Positions 7,829 through 16,085 are shown, numbered from the stretch's first letter. The stretch is 22,837 nucleotides of DNA from Clostridia bacterium (GCA_017504335.1 JAFVRI010000265.1:1-22837), one strand, 5' to 3'. The notes: a model not told the origin generated them from the letters alone. Translations and numbers: made by a program.

Positions 7829-9334
7829 ATGAGTTTTAAGGTTGCTTTTATCGGTGCGGGAAGCGTTGGATTTACCCGAAGACTTCTCTCTGATCTTTTG
7901 ACGGTTCCCGAATTTCACGATTTGGAGATCGCTTTTACCGACATCAATCCGCATAATCTGGACATGGTCTATCAGCTGTGTCAGAGGGATATTGAGGAAA
8001 ACGGTCTGAAGATTAAAATTCAGCCAACTCTTGATCGCCGAGAAGCCTTTACGGACGCATCCTATGTGATCAACATGGTACGTATCGGAATGCTGGAGGC
8101 ATTTGAGAAGGATATTGAGGTGGGATTGCGCTACGGTGTGGATCAGTGTGTAGGAGATACGCTGGCATGCGGCGGTATTATGTACGGTCAGCGAGGCATT
8201 GCCGCCATTCTTGACTTTTGCAAGGATATCCGCGAGGTGGCAAAGCCCGGTTGTATCATGCTAAACTATTCCAATCCTAACGCCATGCTGACCTGGGCAG
8301 CAAATAAATACGGAAAAGTCCCCACACTCGGTCTTTGTCATGGGGTGCAAGGCGGCCACAAACAGATCGCGAAGGCATTGGGATATGAGCAGAAGGACGT
8401 GGATATCATATGCGCAGGGCTCAATCACCAGACATGGTACATCAGTGTCAAGCATGAAGGAGAGGATCTGACAGGAAAAATCCTTGCGGCATACGAAAAG
8501 GATCCCATGCTTTCCCGCAAGGAGAAGGTTCGCATTGATATGCTTCGCCATTTCGGATATTATTCCACCGAATCCAACGGACATCTTTCGGAGTATGTGG
8601 CATGGTACCGAAAGAACCCTGAGGATATTCCCAATTGGCTGGATCACGAATTTGGTTGGTCTAACGGTGAGACGGGCGGATATTTGAGAACCTGCCGCGA
8701 AAACCGCAACTGGTTTGAGACCGATTTCCCCAACTGGATGGCAGAGCCGGCAAATCAGTTTGTTCCCGAGAAGCGCTCTCAGGAGCATGGCTCATACATC
8801 ATTGAGGGTCTGGAAACGGGAAGAGTGTACCGTGGTCATTTTAACGTAATGAACAACGGAACCATAACCAACCTCCCCGACGAATGTGTAGTGGAGGTGC
8901 CCGGTTACGTGGACCGAAATGGGGTCAATATTCCGAAGGTTGGCGATCTTCCTTTGGGCTGTGCCGCGGTATGCTCACAGTCCGCATGGGTGCAGCGGCT
9001 TTCGGTAGAGGCGGCGGTTGCGGGTGACCGTCAGCTTCTCGTTCAAGCAATGATGATGGATCCCTTGACGGGAGCGGTTTGCACCACGGCAGAGATCGAT
9101 CAGATGGTAGACGAGTATTTGATTGAACAGGCAGAGTGGCTTCCTCAGTATACCGAGGAGATCGAGCGGGCAAAGGGAAGAATGGAGGAACGAAAGCAAA
9201 ACGGTACCTTCATCACGAAAAAGAGAGAATATAAGGGAGCCGCCAGAATCAGAGAAAAGACCGTTGAGGAAATGAATCGGAATGCGCAGGAACGCCGCAA
9301 GGAGGCTGCAAAGACCGATAAAACCCATCAGTAA
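7829..9334 (+). CDS. Glycoside hydrolase family 4 enzyme, alpha-glucuronidase/alpha-galacturonidase type
   Basis: The enzyme has 501 residues, within the usual GH4 length. GH4 enzymes need NAD+ and Mn2+ and cleave by oxidation-elimination at the substrate C3. The N-terminal Rossmann motif is G9-A-G-S12. VGDTLACGGI and N146-Y-S-N-P-N-A follow, then metal ligands C170 (in C-H-G-V) and H200 (in GLNHQTW). The four-residue motif around the metal Cys separates GH4 activities: CHSV in alpha-galactosidases, CHE in alpha-glucosidases, CN(I/V)P in phospho-glycosidases and CHG in alpha-glucuronidases. CHGV here therefore favours a uronic acid substrate. There is no signal peptide, so it acts in the cytoplasm on imported oligosaccharides. 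It is the first gene of the operon, with GGAGG before the start. The presence of uxaC nearby agrees with release of glucuronate or galacturonate. MelA-type alpha-galactosidase is the main alternative. Confidence 0.88.
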   Translation: MSFKVAFIGAGSVGFTRRLLSDLLTVPEFHDLEIAFTDINPHNLDMVYQLCQRDIEENGLKIKIQPTLDRREAFTDASYVINMVRIGMLEAFEKDIEVGLRYGVDQCVGDTLACGGIMYGQRGIAAILDFCKDIREVAKPGCIMLNYSNPNAMLTWAANKYGKVPTLGLCHGVQGGHKQIAKALGYEQKDVDIICAGLNHQTWYISVKHEGEDLTGKILAAYEKDPMLSRKEKVRIDMLRHFGYYSTESNGHLSEYVAWYRKNPEDIPNWLDHEFGWSNGETGGYLRTCRENRNWFETDFPNWMAEPANQFVPEKRSQEHGSYIIEGLETGRVYRGHFNVMNNGTITNLPDECVVEVPGYVDRNGVNIPKVGDLPLGCAAVCSQSAWVQRLSVEAAVAGDRQLLVQAMMMDPLTGAVCTTAEIDQMVDEYLIEQAEWLPQYTEEIERAKGRMEERKQNGTFITKKREYKGAARIREKTVEEMNRNAQERRKEAAKTDKTHQ

Positions 9335-9342
9335 AGGAGAAA

Positions 9343-10818
9343 ATGATGAGAAAAAGAGAATTTTGGCTACTGGTCGGAAGTCAGTGCCTGTACGGTGACG
9401 ACGTATTGAAGACGGTATCCGAGCGAGCCGAGGAGATGACTGAGAAAATGAACGGAAGCGGAATGCTTCCGTACCCGATGGTTTACAAGGGAACCGCGAA
9501 GAGCAATGAGGAGATCAGCCGTGTTGTTCGCGAGGCGAATTACGACGAACACTGCGCGGGCGTGATCACCTGGTGTCATACCTTCTCTCCCTCCAAAATG
9601 TGGATCAACGGACTTGCTCTGCTACAGAAGCCCTACTGCCATCTGGCAACCCAATATAACAGAGAGATCCCCAATGAAGAGATCGATATGGACTTCATGA
9701 ATCTGAATCAGGCGGCACACGGAGATCGTGAGCATGGCTTCATCGGAGCCCGTCTGCGCCTTCCTCGTAAGGTGATCGCAGGCTATTGGTCGGATGTCTC
9801 TGTTCTTGACAAGCTCGGCTCTTGGATGAAGGCGGCTGTCGGTGTAGCGGTTTCCCGTGAGCTGAAGGTCATGCGCTTTGGCGATAATATGCGAGAGGTG
9901 GCGGTCACCGAGGGCGATAAGGTAGAAGCCCAGATCAAGCTCGGCTGGCAGGTCAATACCTGGGCGGTAGGCGATCTTGTGAAAGAAATGGATGCCGTAA
10001 CAGAGGATGAGATCGATGCTTTGATGACGGAGTATACCGCCGAGTATGACATTGCTACCGAAAATGTAGAAGCCATCCGTTATCAGGCAAGAGAAGAGAT
10101 TGCCATGAAACGGATGTTGGATCGAGAAGGATGTAAGGCTTTTACCAATACGTTCCAAGACCTTTACGGCATGGAGCAGTTACCGGGACTTGCTTCGCAG
10201 CATTTAATGTCTCGCGGATACGGATACGGCGGAGAGGGCGACTGGAAGGTTGCCGCCATGACCGCTATCATGAAAGCCATGGGTGAAAACGGAAACGGCG
10301 CGTCTGCCTTTATGGAGGACTATACTTACCATCTGGAGGAGGGACGTATGTACAGCCTTGGCGCCCACATGCTGGAGGTGTGCCCCAGTCTTGCGAGAAC
10401 GAGACCGAGAATCGAGACCCATCATTTGGGGATCGGTATGAACGAAAAGGATCCTGCCCGATTGGTGTTTGAGGGCAAGGAGGGCGCAGCAATCGTTGTC
10501 AGCCTTGTGGATATGGGAGGACGGATGCGTCTGATTTGTCAGGATATCGAATGCGTCAAGCCCATTATGGAGATGCCCAATCTTCCCGTAGCCCGTGTCA
10601 TGTGGAAGCCGGCGCCCAATCTCTTGGAGGGCGTGGAGTGTTGGATTACCGCAGGAGGTGCCCACCATACGGTGCTGTCCTATGACGTAACGGCAGAGCA
10701 GATGCGCGATTTTGCCAACATGATGGAAATTGAATTTGTCCATATAACAAAGGATACCACCAAGGAAGTTTTGGAGGAAAAGCTCCTTCTTGCCGATCTT
10801 GCGTGGAGGTTGAGGTAA
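9343..10818 (+). CDS. araA: L-arabinose isomerase
   Basis: This cytoplasmic enzyme interconverts L-arabinose and L-ribulose. Its 491 residues align along the whole length with AraA as I know it from E. coli: FW-L-x-GSQ-x-LYG at the start, HTFSPSKMWINGL, IDMDFMNLNQAAHGDREHGFIGARLR, RFGDNMREVAVT, NTWAVGDLV, GYGGEGDWK (E298), FMEDYTYH (E325), AHMLEVCP and AGGAHHTV. The two glutamates and two histidines expected for Mn binding and catalysis are present. It begins 8 bases after the GH4 stop with AGGAG in the gap. The ATG at 9346 has better spacing than the one at 9343, so the protein may be one residue shorter. It feeds the kinase that follows. L-ribulose-5-phosphate 4-epimerase (araD) is not in the window. 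Confidence 0.96.
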   Translation: MMRKREFWLLVGSQCLYGDDVLKTVSERAEEMTEKMNGSGMLPYPMVYKGTAKSNEEISRVVREANYDEHCAGVITWCHTFSPSKMWINGLALLQKPYCHLATQYNREIPNEEIDMDFMNLNQAAHGDREHGFIGARLRLPRKVIAGYWSDVSVLDKLGSWMKAAVGVAVSRELKVMRFGDNMREVAVTEGDKVEAQIKLGWQVNTWAVGDLVKEMDAVTEDEIDALMTEYTAEYDIATENVEAIRYQAREEIAMKRMLDREGCKAFTNTFQDLYGMEQLPGLASQHLMSRGYGYGGEGDWKVAAMTAIMKAMGENGNGASAFMEDYTYHLEEGRMYSLGAHMLEVCPSLARTRPRIETHHLGIGMNEKDPARLVFEGKEGAAIVVSLVDMGGRMRLICQDIECVKPIMEMPNLPVARVMWKPAPNLLEGVECWITAGGAHHTVLSYDVTAEQMRDFANMMEIEFVHITKDTTKEVLEEKLLLADLAWRLR

Positions 10819-10821
10819 TAT

Positions 10822-12375
10822 ATGAAACAAACAAGAGTGATCGGAATCGAATTCGGTTCCACAAGAATCAAAGCGGTTCTTTTGGATGAGAATGCGGTAA
10901 TCGCAAGCGGAGACTACGAGTGGGCAAGTACCCTTCGCGACGGCTTTTGGAGCTATGAGCTTTCCGAGGTGGTCACGGGTTTGCAGGCAAGCTATGCCGC
11001 TCTCGCAAAGGATTATCAAGCGAAAACGGGAGAGGTGCTTAGAGAGGTTTCTGCCATTGGCATTTCTGCCATGATGCATGGTTATCTTGCCTTTGACAAG
11101 CAGGGAGAGCTTCTTGTGCCGTTCCGCACATGGCAGAATGCCAATACGGCAAAAGCATCGGCAGAGCTTACCGAGGCGTTTCACTTTCATGTGCCTCTGC
11201 GATGGAGCGTATCACACTTCTATGAGGCGGTTTTGACGGGAGAGCCTCACGTGAAGGATGTGGCTTCCCTGAATACGCTGGCGGGCTACGTTCATTACCT
11301 GCTGACCGACCGTCTGGTTCTTGGTGTTTGTGATGCATCGGGTATGTTTCCGCTGGAGGGAGGCGCTTATTCTCCTCGCATGATGAAGATCATGAACGAA
11401 AAGCTGGCGGCGCACGGATGCTCTGTTGATTTTGAGACCCTGCTTCCGTCGGTTCTTCAAGCGGGAGACGAGGCAGGTCGATTGACCGAGAAGGGAGCAA
11501 AACTTCTTGATCCCACGGGAAATCTTCGGGCGGGATGTCCTCTCTGTCCTCCCGAGGGTGATGCGGGAACCGGTATGATCGCCACCAACAGTGTCCGAGT
11601 CCGATCGGCAAATGTGTCGGCTGGAACCTCGGGATTCCTGATGGCAGTAATGGAAAAGGATCTCTCTCGAGCATATGAGGAGATTGATGTGATGTGTTCT
11701 CCCTTTGGCAATCCCGTTGCTATGATCCATGCCGCAAATTTCACTCCTGAGATCAACGCATGGGTAGATCTGATCGGAGAGGCAGTGATGCTCTTTGACG
11801 GACAGGTCAGCCGAGGAGAGCTGTTTGACCGTCTGTATGAAGCTTCACTAAAAGCGGATGAGGACGTGGGAGGACTCGTTGCCTACAACTACCGTGTTGG
11901 GGAGCATATGGTAGAATGCGAAAGCGGAGCTCCTCTTCTGGCAAGAGACCGAGAGGGACGGCTGAATCTGCCCAACCTCATGAAGGCGCAGATCTATTCT
12001 GCCCTCGGCGTACTTGCCATCGGTATGGAGATTCTGAGAGAAGAACGGGTGTCCTTGGATTCGGTGATAGGACACGGAGGATTCTTCAAGGCGGGCAAAA
12101 TTGCCCAAAGCGCCATGTCGGCAGCCATAGGTGCACCGATCACGGTCATGGAGCAAGCGGGTGAGGGAGGCGCTTGGGGCATTGGACTCCTTGCCATGAT
12201 GACCGCCCTCGGAGAGCACGACGGAAATCTTTTCCTTGATCGTATTTTCGACGGGGTGAAGAGCGTGACCGTTTCGGCGGATGAAGGGGAGATCAATCGC
12301 TTTGCTCATTTTATGGAGCGGTATCAGCGGATGCTTCCCGTGGAGAGAAAGTCCGCAGAAATTTTGAATCTCTAA
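10822..12375 (+). CDS. FGGY-family carbohydrate kinase, probable L-ribulokinase
   Basis: The kinase has 517 residues. The N-terminal phosphate-binding motif is E10-F-G-S-T-R (usually D-x-G-T/S-S). The central sugar-kinase segment is E-G-D247-A-G-T-G-M, with D247 the likely catalytic base, followed by NVSAGTSGFL. The C-terminal nucleotide-binding region contains GHGGFFKAG and EQAGEGGAWGIGLLAM. The motifs are more divergent than in classical XylB or AraB, so substrate cannot be read directly. Position three bases after araA argues for phosphorylation of L-ribulose to L-ribulose 5-phosphate in the cytoplasm; xylulose is the main alternative. A GAGG sits within the end of araA, so the two are likely translated together. 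It is the last gene of the operon. Confidence 0.85.
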   Translation: MKQTRVIGIEFGSTRIKAVLLDENAVIASGDYEWASTLRDGFWSYELSEVVTGLQASYAALAKDYQAKTGEVLREVSAIGISAMMHGYLAFDKQGELLVPFRTWQNANTAKASAELTEAFHFHVPLRWSVSHFYEAVLTGEPHVKDVASLNTLAGYVHYLLTDRLVLGVCDASGMFPLEGGAYSPRMMKIMNEKLAAHGCSVDFETLLPSVLQAGDEAGRLTEKGAKLLDPTGNLRAGCPLCPPEGDAGTGMIATNSVRVRSANVSAGTSGFLMAVMEKDLSRAYEEIDVMCSPFGNPVAMIHAANFTPEINAWVDLIGEAVMLFDGQVSRGELFDRLYEASLKADEDVGGLVAYNYRVGEHMVECESGAPLLARDREGRLNLPNLMKAQIYSALGVLAIGMEILREERVSLDSVIGHGGFFKAGKIAQSAMSAAIGAPITVMEQAGEGGAWGIGLLAMMTALGEHDGNLFLDRIFDGVKSVTVSADEGEINRFAHFMERYQRMLPVERKSAEILNL

Positions 12376-12389
12376 AATGATAGATAAAA

Positions 12390-12423
12390 CGGCGGGAGCA
12401 AGCTCCCGCCGAAAATGATTTTT
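12390..12423 (+). terminator. Possible terminator after the kinase gene
   Basis: A 9-bp GC-rich perfect stem (12390-12398 with 12403-12411, CAAG loop) follows the stop closely. The T run is delayed and short (12419-12423), so termination may be incomplete. On the minus strand the hairpin is followed directly by TTTTATC. Confidence 0.5.
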
Positions 12424-12447
12424 CAGGGATAAAAACATGGAAATCTC

Positions 12448-12476
12448 TTGCTTTTTCTCGGATACTATGGTAAAAT
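12448..12476 (+). promoter_or_regulatory. Promoter of the ceramidase-like gene
   Basis: TTGCTT (12448-12453), a 17-nt spacer and TAAAAT (12471-12476), preceded by TGG (extended -10), lie 31 bases before the chosen start. This supports transcription separate from the upstream operon and argues against a start at 12448. Confidence 0.75.
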
Positions 12477-12507
12477 AAACCGAATACACTCGGAAGGAGA
12501 TCAAACC

Positions 12508-13815
12508 ATGAAGAAACAATTACTTTGCGGAGCCGCGGAGCGGATCGTCACTCCCGCGCTTGGTGTGGATATGCCCGGCTACTTCGGAACGAGAACGGCA
12601 ACGGGTGTCAAGGATGATCTATATGCGCAGGCGATCATTCTGGATAACGGAGAGAAGCTTTTGGCGGTTCTTTCCATTGATATTTTGGACTTCTTGTCCT
12701 CCTTTGCCAATGCGGTTCGCCGCCGTCTTTCCGAGAGGATCGGAATTGACCCCAAGGCAGTTCTGATCGTTGCGACCCATATCCATACGGGTCATGCTAC
12801 CAACTACACGGGCTTTGCGGTCAAGAAGAATACTCGCGTGATGAAGCGATTGGAGGATCTTTGCGTGGAAGCAGCCGTTGAGGCATATGAGAATCGTGTG
12901 CCCGTGACCTTGAAGCGAGGCTCGGGAGAGCAGAGAGGCATCAGCTTTAACCGCAACTTCTTCATGGCGGACGGCAAGGCGGCAACCAATCCGGGAGTGG
13001 GAACCGATCCCGCGACGCTTCGGCCCATGGCAGAGATCGACTACCGTGTAGAGGTTCTGCGCTTTGATGATGAAAAGGGAACGACGGTGGGACAGATCGT
13101 CAATTTTGCTTGCCACCCCGACGTGGTGGGAGGAACCGAATTTTCGGCGGATTATCCCGGCGAGATGCGCCGTATTCTCAAGGAGAATTTCGGCAAGGAT
13201 AGCGTGGTTGCCTTCTTAAACGGTTGCGCGGGCAACATCAATCACATTGACGCCTACAAGCGAGTAGAGGGCTACAAATACCCTCGGGATCACTACAAGT
13301 ATATGGGGCAGACGCTTGCTAAAGAGGTGCTTCGCATCCATGAGGAGGAGCTGAAAGCGGTAGAGAACTATGATCTATCTGTAAAGGATCAGACCTTCCG
13401 CGCCAAGAGACGTCAGCCCACCGAAGAGGATCTTGCGTTTTGCGAGCGAGTGCTGGCACAGACCGAGCCCGATAGGCACGATATCGTGTATGCGCAGGAA
13501 ATGAAAGCGATTCACGATCATCCCAAATTTTACGAGAGCGTAGAGGTACAGACCCTTCGCATTGGCGAGAGCGTGATCGTGGGACTTCCCGGTGAGATCT
13601 ACTCCGACATTGGTATGCGCATCAAGGATGTGTGCGGCTTTGATCAGTGCATGGTCACCGAGCTTGCCAACGGAACGGTCGGCTACGTGGTCTCCGAGCC
13701 CGCTTTCAGCGCAGGGGTCTATGAGACCAAGCTCTCACGTTACAATTCCGCTCTGTCTCCCGATGCGGGCGACCGCATGGTTGAAGTGGCAGGAAAGCTG
13801 ATGAAGAATTTATAA
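12508..13815 (+). CDS. Neutral/alkaline non-lysosomal ceramidase-family protein, cytoplasmic
   Basis: The protein has 435 residues from the ATG preceded by GGAAGGAGA. A longer frame reaching 12448 would start inside the promoter, so it is not used. The fold is recognised from zinc-site motifs: T-H91-I-H93-T-G-H96-A (family form SHTHSGP), NFAC-H203-P-D-VVGG and N238-G-C-A-G-N-I-N-H246, with a C-terminal LPGE-type segment (IVGLPGEIYSDIG). True neutral ceramidases are about 650-700 residues and secreted. This one lacks a signal peptide and the C-terminal Ig-like domain, as is common in the shorter bacterial relatives of unknown substrate. A zinc amidase or esterase acting on a small glycan-derived substrate, for example an N-acyl or O-acyl group, would suit the surrounding sugar-acid genes, but that is inference. 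It forms a single-gene unit between its own promoter and a strong terminator. Confidence 0.8.
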   Translation: MKKQLLCGAAERIVTPALGVDMPGYFGTRTATGVKDDLYAQAIILDNGEKLLAVLSIDILDFLSSFANAVRRRLSERIGIDPKAVLIVATHIHTGHATNYTGFAVKKNTRVMKRLEDLCVEAAVEAYENRVPVTLKRGSGEQRGISFNRNFFMADGKAATNPGVGTDPATLRPMAEIDYRVEVLRFDDEKGTTVGQIVNFACHPDVVGGTEFSADYPGEMRRILKENFGKDSVVAFLNGCAGNINHIDAYKRVEGYKYPRDHYKYMGQTLAKEVLRIHEEELKAVENYDLSVKDQTFRAKRRQPTEEDLAFCERVLAQTEPDRHDIVYAQEMKAIHDHPKFYESVEVQTLRIGESVIVGLPGEIYSDIGMRIKDVCGFDQCMVTELANGTVGYVVSEPAFSAGVYETKLSRYNSALSPDAGDRMVEVAGKLMKNL

Positions 13816-13818
13816 TCA

Positions 13819-13849
13819 AAAAAGCCTTCCCGAAAAGGGAAGGCTTTTT
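13819..13849. terminator. Bidirectional terminator between converging genes
   Basis: A 13-bp stem (13819-13831 with 13837-13849), A-rich on one side and T-rich on the other, lies between the ceramidase-like gene and the minus-strand deacetylase. Confidence 0.9.
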
Positions 13850-13856
13850 GATTGGA

Positions 13857-14555
13857 TCAAAGCAAAACTTCTTTGTTGGTTCCGTAGAAAATATCGTCTT
13901 TGCCCGAAATGAGGCGGCAGAATTCCTCGAATGTTTCCCACGTATCGTCCAGATCGAATTCATAGGAATGACCCCAGATATAGAAGAGCTTGGGGGAGTC
14001 GGGATTCATCGCCAAAAATTCCTCGGCGTGGGCAAACATTTGATCAAAAGACAGATGATGTGCGGTGGGCTTGAACTGAAAGAGATCCTCTTGGAGATCA
14101 AAGGAATGGTTTGCTACGATGGTTCTCGCATACTTTACACCCGTATTCTTTCGGATCAGATCGGATACGCGATCGTCAAAGTTGACGCCTCCGCAAGGGT
14201 AGGCAAAGCCGACCACCTCATAACCCGCAAGCTCCGACAGACGTAAGCGATCTTCCTCTACCTGACGGATGATCTCGGCATCGTCCTCGATGGTAGTCAA
14301 TCTGGGGTGTGTCAGAGTGTGTCCCGCGATCTCATGACCCTCATAAACCGCACGAACCTCTACGGGACGGAATTTACAGTGGGCAATGGTTGCACGATCC
14401 TCCAGCCATAGGGCATGCTTCTCTCCTAATTTTTCGGCGTTTAGATTGAAGGTCGCCTTCAAGCCATATTTGTTGAGAAGCTTGATGAATCGTTTGTCCT
14501 GTGTGATTCCGTCATCATAGCTGAAGGTGACGGCTTTCATTTTTCCGTTCCACAT
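13857..14555 (-). CDS. Polysaccharide deacetylase (NodB homology) family protein, cytoplasmic
   Basis: The protein has 232 residues. The ATG at 14555 is chosen because GGAGG in the end of uxaC lies 9 bases upstream; a longer frame to 14621 would run back over uxaC. NodB motifs of carbohydrate esterase family 4 are visible: TFSYDDG (paired Asp, the second being the metal ligand), GHEIAG-H-T-L-T-H (metal-binding H-x3-H), FAYPCGG, and WGHSYEFD near the end supplying the late His. These enzymes remove N- or O-acetyl groups from sugars with a divalent metal. There is no signal peptide, so peptidoglycan or intact xylan are unlikely substrates and an imported acetylated oligosaccharide is more plausible. 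The start lies 4 bases after the uxaC stop, so the two genes are translationally coupled. Confidence 0.88.
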   Translation of the reverse strand: MWNGKMKAVTFSYDDGITQDKRFIKLLNKYGLKATFNLNAEKLGEKHALWLEDRATIAHCKFRPVEVRAVYEGHEIAGHTLTHPRLTTIEDDAEIIRQVEEDRLRLSELAGYEVVGFAYPCGGVNFDDRVSDLIRKNTGVKYARTIVANHSFDLQEDLFQFKPTAHHLSFDQMFAHAEEFLAMNPDSPKLFYIWGHSYEFDLDDTWETFEEFCRLISGKDDIFYGTNKEVLL

Positions 14556-14559
14556 GGAA

Positions 14560-15954
14560 TCATTCCTCCAGGCCGAAATAGCGGACCGCGTTGCGGTAGC
14601 TGACATCGCGAACCAGCTCACCTACGGTCTCAATGTTCTGCGTGATCTCGCCCTTCTCCATCATGGTTCCCAGATAGTTGCAGAGAATGCGGCGGAAGTA
14701 GTGGTGGCGGGGATAGGACAAAAGCGAACGGCTGTCAGTCAGCATACCGACGAAGGAGCCGAGGTGACCCGTAGCGGTCATATCCTCTAAGTGACGCTCC
14801 ATGCCAACCTTATTGTCAAGGAACCACCAAGCGGCACCGTACTGGATCTTTCCCTTTGCTTCACCGGTCTGGAAGCAGCCAATGAGGGACATGATTTCGG
14901 CATTCATCTTGGGATTCAGGTTGAATACAATGGTTTTCGGCAGGCAACCCTCGGAGTCCAGACGGTCAAAGAGACGGGAGAGCAAGGTGATGCTGTTGGC
15001 ATCCGAAATGCTGTCGAAGCCCGTGTCGGCTCCGATGGCATTGAACATACGGGTGTTGTTGTTTCTCATGGGGCCGATGTGAACCTCGGTAGCAAGATGG
15101 TAGGTTCCGTACATCTTCATGAGGAAGTAGGTCAGGTATCCCTTGTAGGATTCGATCTCGTTTTGCGTTAAGGTCTCGCCCTTCCGTGCCTTCTTGAAGG
15201 TGCGATCCGCCTCAGCTCTGTCACCGATGGGGCAGATCTTTTCAATGCCGATGTCGCTGGCGCAGCAGCCTCTCTTGATGAATTCCTTCAAACGGCTCTC
15301 TAGTGCCGCTTCCAGATCGTCCATGCCTTCGATCTTGCCCGTCAGTGCTTCCAGCTTGGCAACTGCCTCGGGGAAGGCCTTGGCATCGATGTAAAGGATC
15401 TTATCGCTGCGGAAGGCGGGCATGACGCCGAACTTGTAATCCTTCTTGGCGATCTCGTCAAAGACGGTCAGATCGTCGGCAACCTCGTTGGTGGTACAGA
15501 GATAACGGACACCCGAGTGCTCGATGAGCTTCTGAGGAGTCAGCTCATGCTCTTTAATATAGGCATTGGCATGAGCGAGAATGGCGGAGGCATTCTTTTC
15601 GTTGATCTCCAAATCGCATTCAAAGAAGTCCTCAAGCTCCAGCTGAGACCAGTGGTAAATGGGATTGCCGAAAGCGGTCTCCAAGGTCTTGCAGAATGCG
15701 GTGAACTTTTCTTCGGGGCTCTTGTCTCCGGTGACATAGGGCTCATCAATGCCGAAATTGCGCATTAATCTCCACTTGTAGTGGTCTCCGCCCAACCAAA
15801 GGTCGCAGAGATCCTTGCAGGGCTCGTTGGCGAGGATTTCCTTTTCGGACAGATGGCAGTGGTAATCGAAGATAGGCATGTCCTTTGCGTAATCAAAATA
15901 CAGCTTTCTGGCAAATTCGTTGGAAAGCAAGAAGTTTTCGTTCAAATAGCTCAT
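14560..15954 (-). CDS. uxaC: Uronate isomerase (glucuronate isomerase)
   Basis: This cytoplasmic enzyme converts D-glucuronate to D-fructuronate and D-galacturonate to D-tagaturonate, the first step of hexuronate use. It has 464 residues from the ATG at 15954, which is preceded by AAGGAG at 7 bases; the frame could extend to a TTG at 15969 but that codon lies upstream of the ribosome binding site. Family landmarks are IFDYH32-C-H34-LSEKEI (amidohydrolase-type metal site), the LGGDHYKWRLMR segment, YRxDK-like FRSDK, VHIGPMRNNNTRMFNAIGADTGFDSI and the C-terminal YPRHHYFRRILCNYLG. It leads a two-gene unit with the deacetylase and is divergent from the TIM-barrel gene. Later steps (fructuronate/tagaturonate reductase, dehydratases, KDG kinase) are not in the window. 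Confidence 0.96.
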   Translation of the reverse strand: MSYLNENFLLSNEFARKLYFDYAKDMPIFDYHCHLSEKEILANEPCKDLCDLWLGGDHYKWRLMRNFGIDEPYVTGDKSPEEKFTAFCKTLETAFGNPIYHWSQLELEDFFECDLEINEKNASAILAHANAYIKEHELTPQKLIEHSGVRYLCTTNEVADDLTVFDEIAKKDYKFGVMPAFRSDKILYIDAKAFPEAVAKLEALTGKIEGMDDLEAALESRLKEFIKRGCCASDIGIEKICPIGDRAEADRTFKKARKGETLTQNEIESYKGYLTYFLMKMYGTYHLATEVHIGPMRNNNTRMFNAIGADTGFDSISDANSITLLSRLFDRLDSEGCLPKTIVFNLNPKMNAEIMSLIGCFQTGEAKGKIQYGAAWWFLDNKVGMERHLEDMTATGHLGSFVGMLTDSRSLLSYPRHHYFRRILCNYLGTMMEKGEITQNIETVGELVRDVSYRNAVRYFGLEE

Positions 15955-15985
15955 AGCAATCTCCTTCAAAAAAATTTACAGCTTT

Positions 15986-16014
15986 ATTATAAACGCAATT
16001 GTATCGGATTGCAA
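15986..16014 (-). promoter_or_regulatory. Promoter of the uxaC-deacetylase unit
   Basis: On the minus strand there is TTGCAA (16009-16014), a 17-nt spacer and TATAAT (15986-15991), with the -10 31 bases upstream of the uxaC start. Confidence 0.78.
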
Positions 16015-16057
16015 TAGGATGATTGGAAATGCAATATAAATTGATTCATTTAGCAAT
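15995..16057. promoter_or_regulatory. Cluster of GCAAT/ATTGC half-sites, candidate operators
   Basis: GCAAT occurs at 15995, 16011, 16031 and 16053, and its inverse ATTGC at 16008. The pair at 15995-16012 forms an inverted repeat with 5-bp arms and an 8-nt spacer inside the uxaC promoter. The cluster covers the shared region between two divergent promoters and may bind a uronate-responsive repressor. The regulator gene is not obvious nearby, unless it is the AraC-family protein at 6807-7670. Confidence 0.45.
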
Positions 16058-16085
16058 TCCATTGTAAAATCAAATTTGCTATAAT
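16057..16085 (+). promoter_or_regulatory. Promoter of the TIM-barrel gene
   Basis: A perfect TATAAT (16080-16085) with TGC before it (extended -10) is paired with a weak TTCCAT (16057-16062) at 17 nt. An extended -10 can compensate for a weak -35, or an activator may be needed. Confidence 0.6.

Noticed and set aside
10204..11190. A 328-codon minus-strand frame opposite araA and the kinase
   Set aside because: Antisense to two strongly supported genes; no domain and no ribosome binding site.
12448..12507. Upstream extension of the ceramidase-like gene to a TTG at 12448
   Set aside because: The extension covers the -35/-10 promoter elements, and the ATG at 12508 has a strong ribosome binding site.
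14556..14621. Upstream extension of the deacetylase to 14621
   Set aside because: It would overlap uxaC in another frame; the ATG at 14555 has GGAGG at good spacing and the NodB domain begins right after it.
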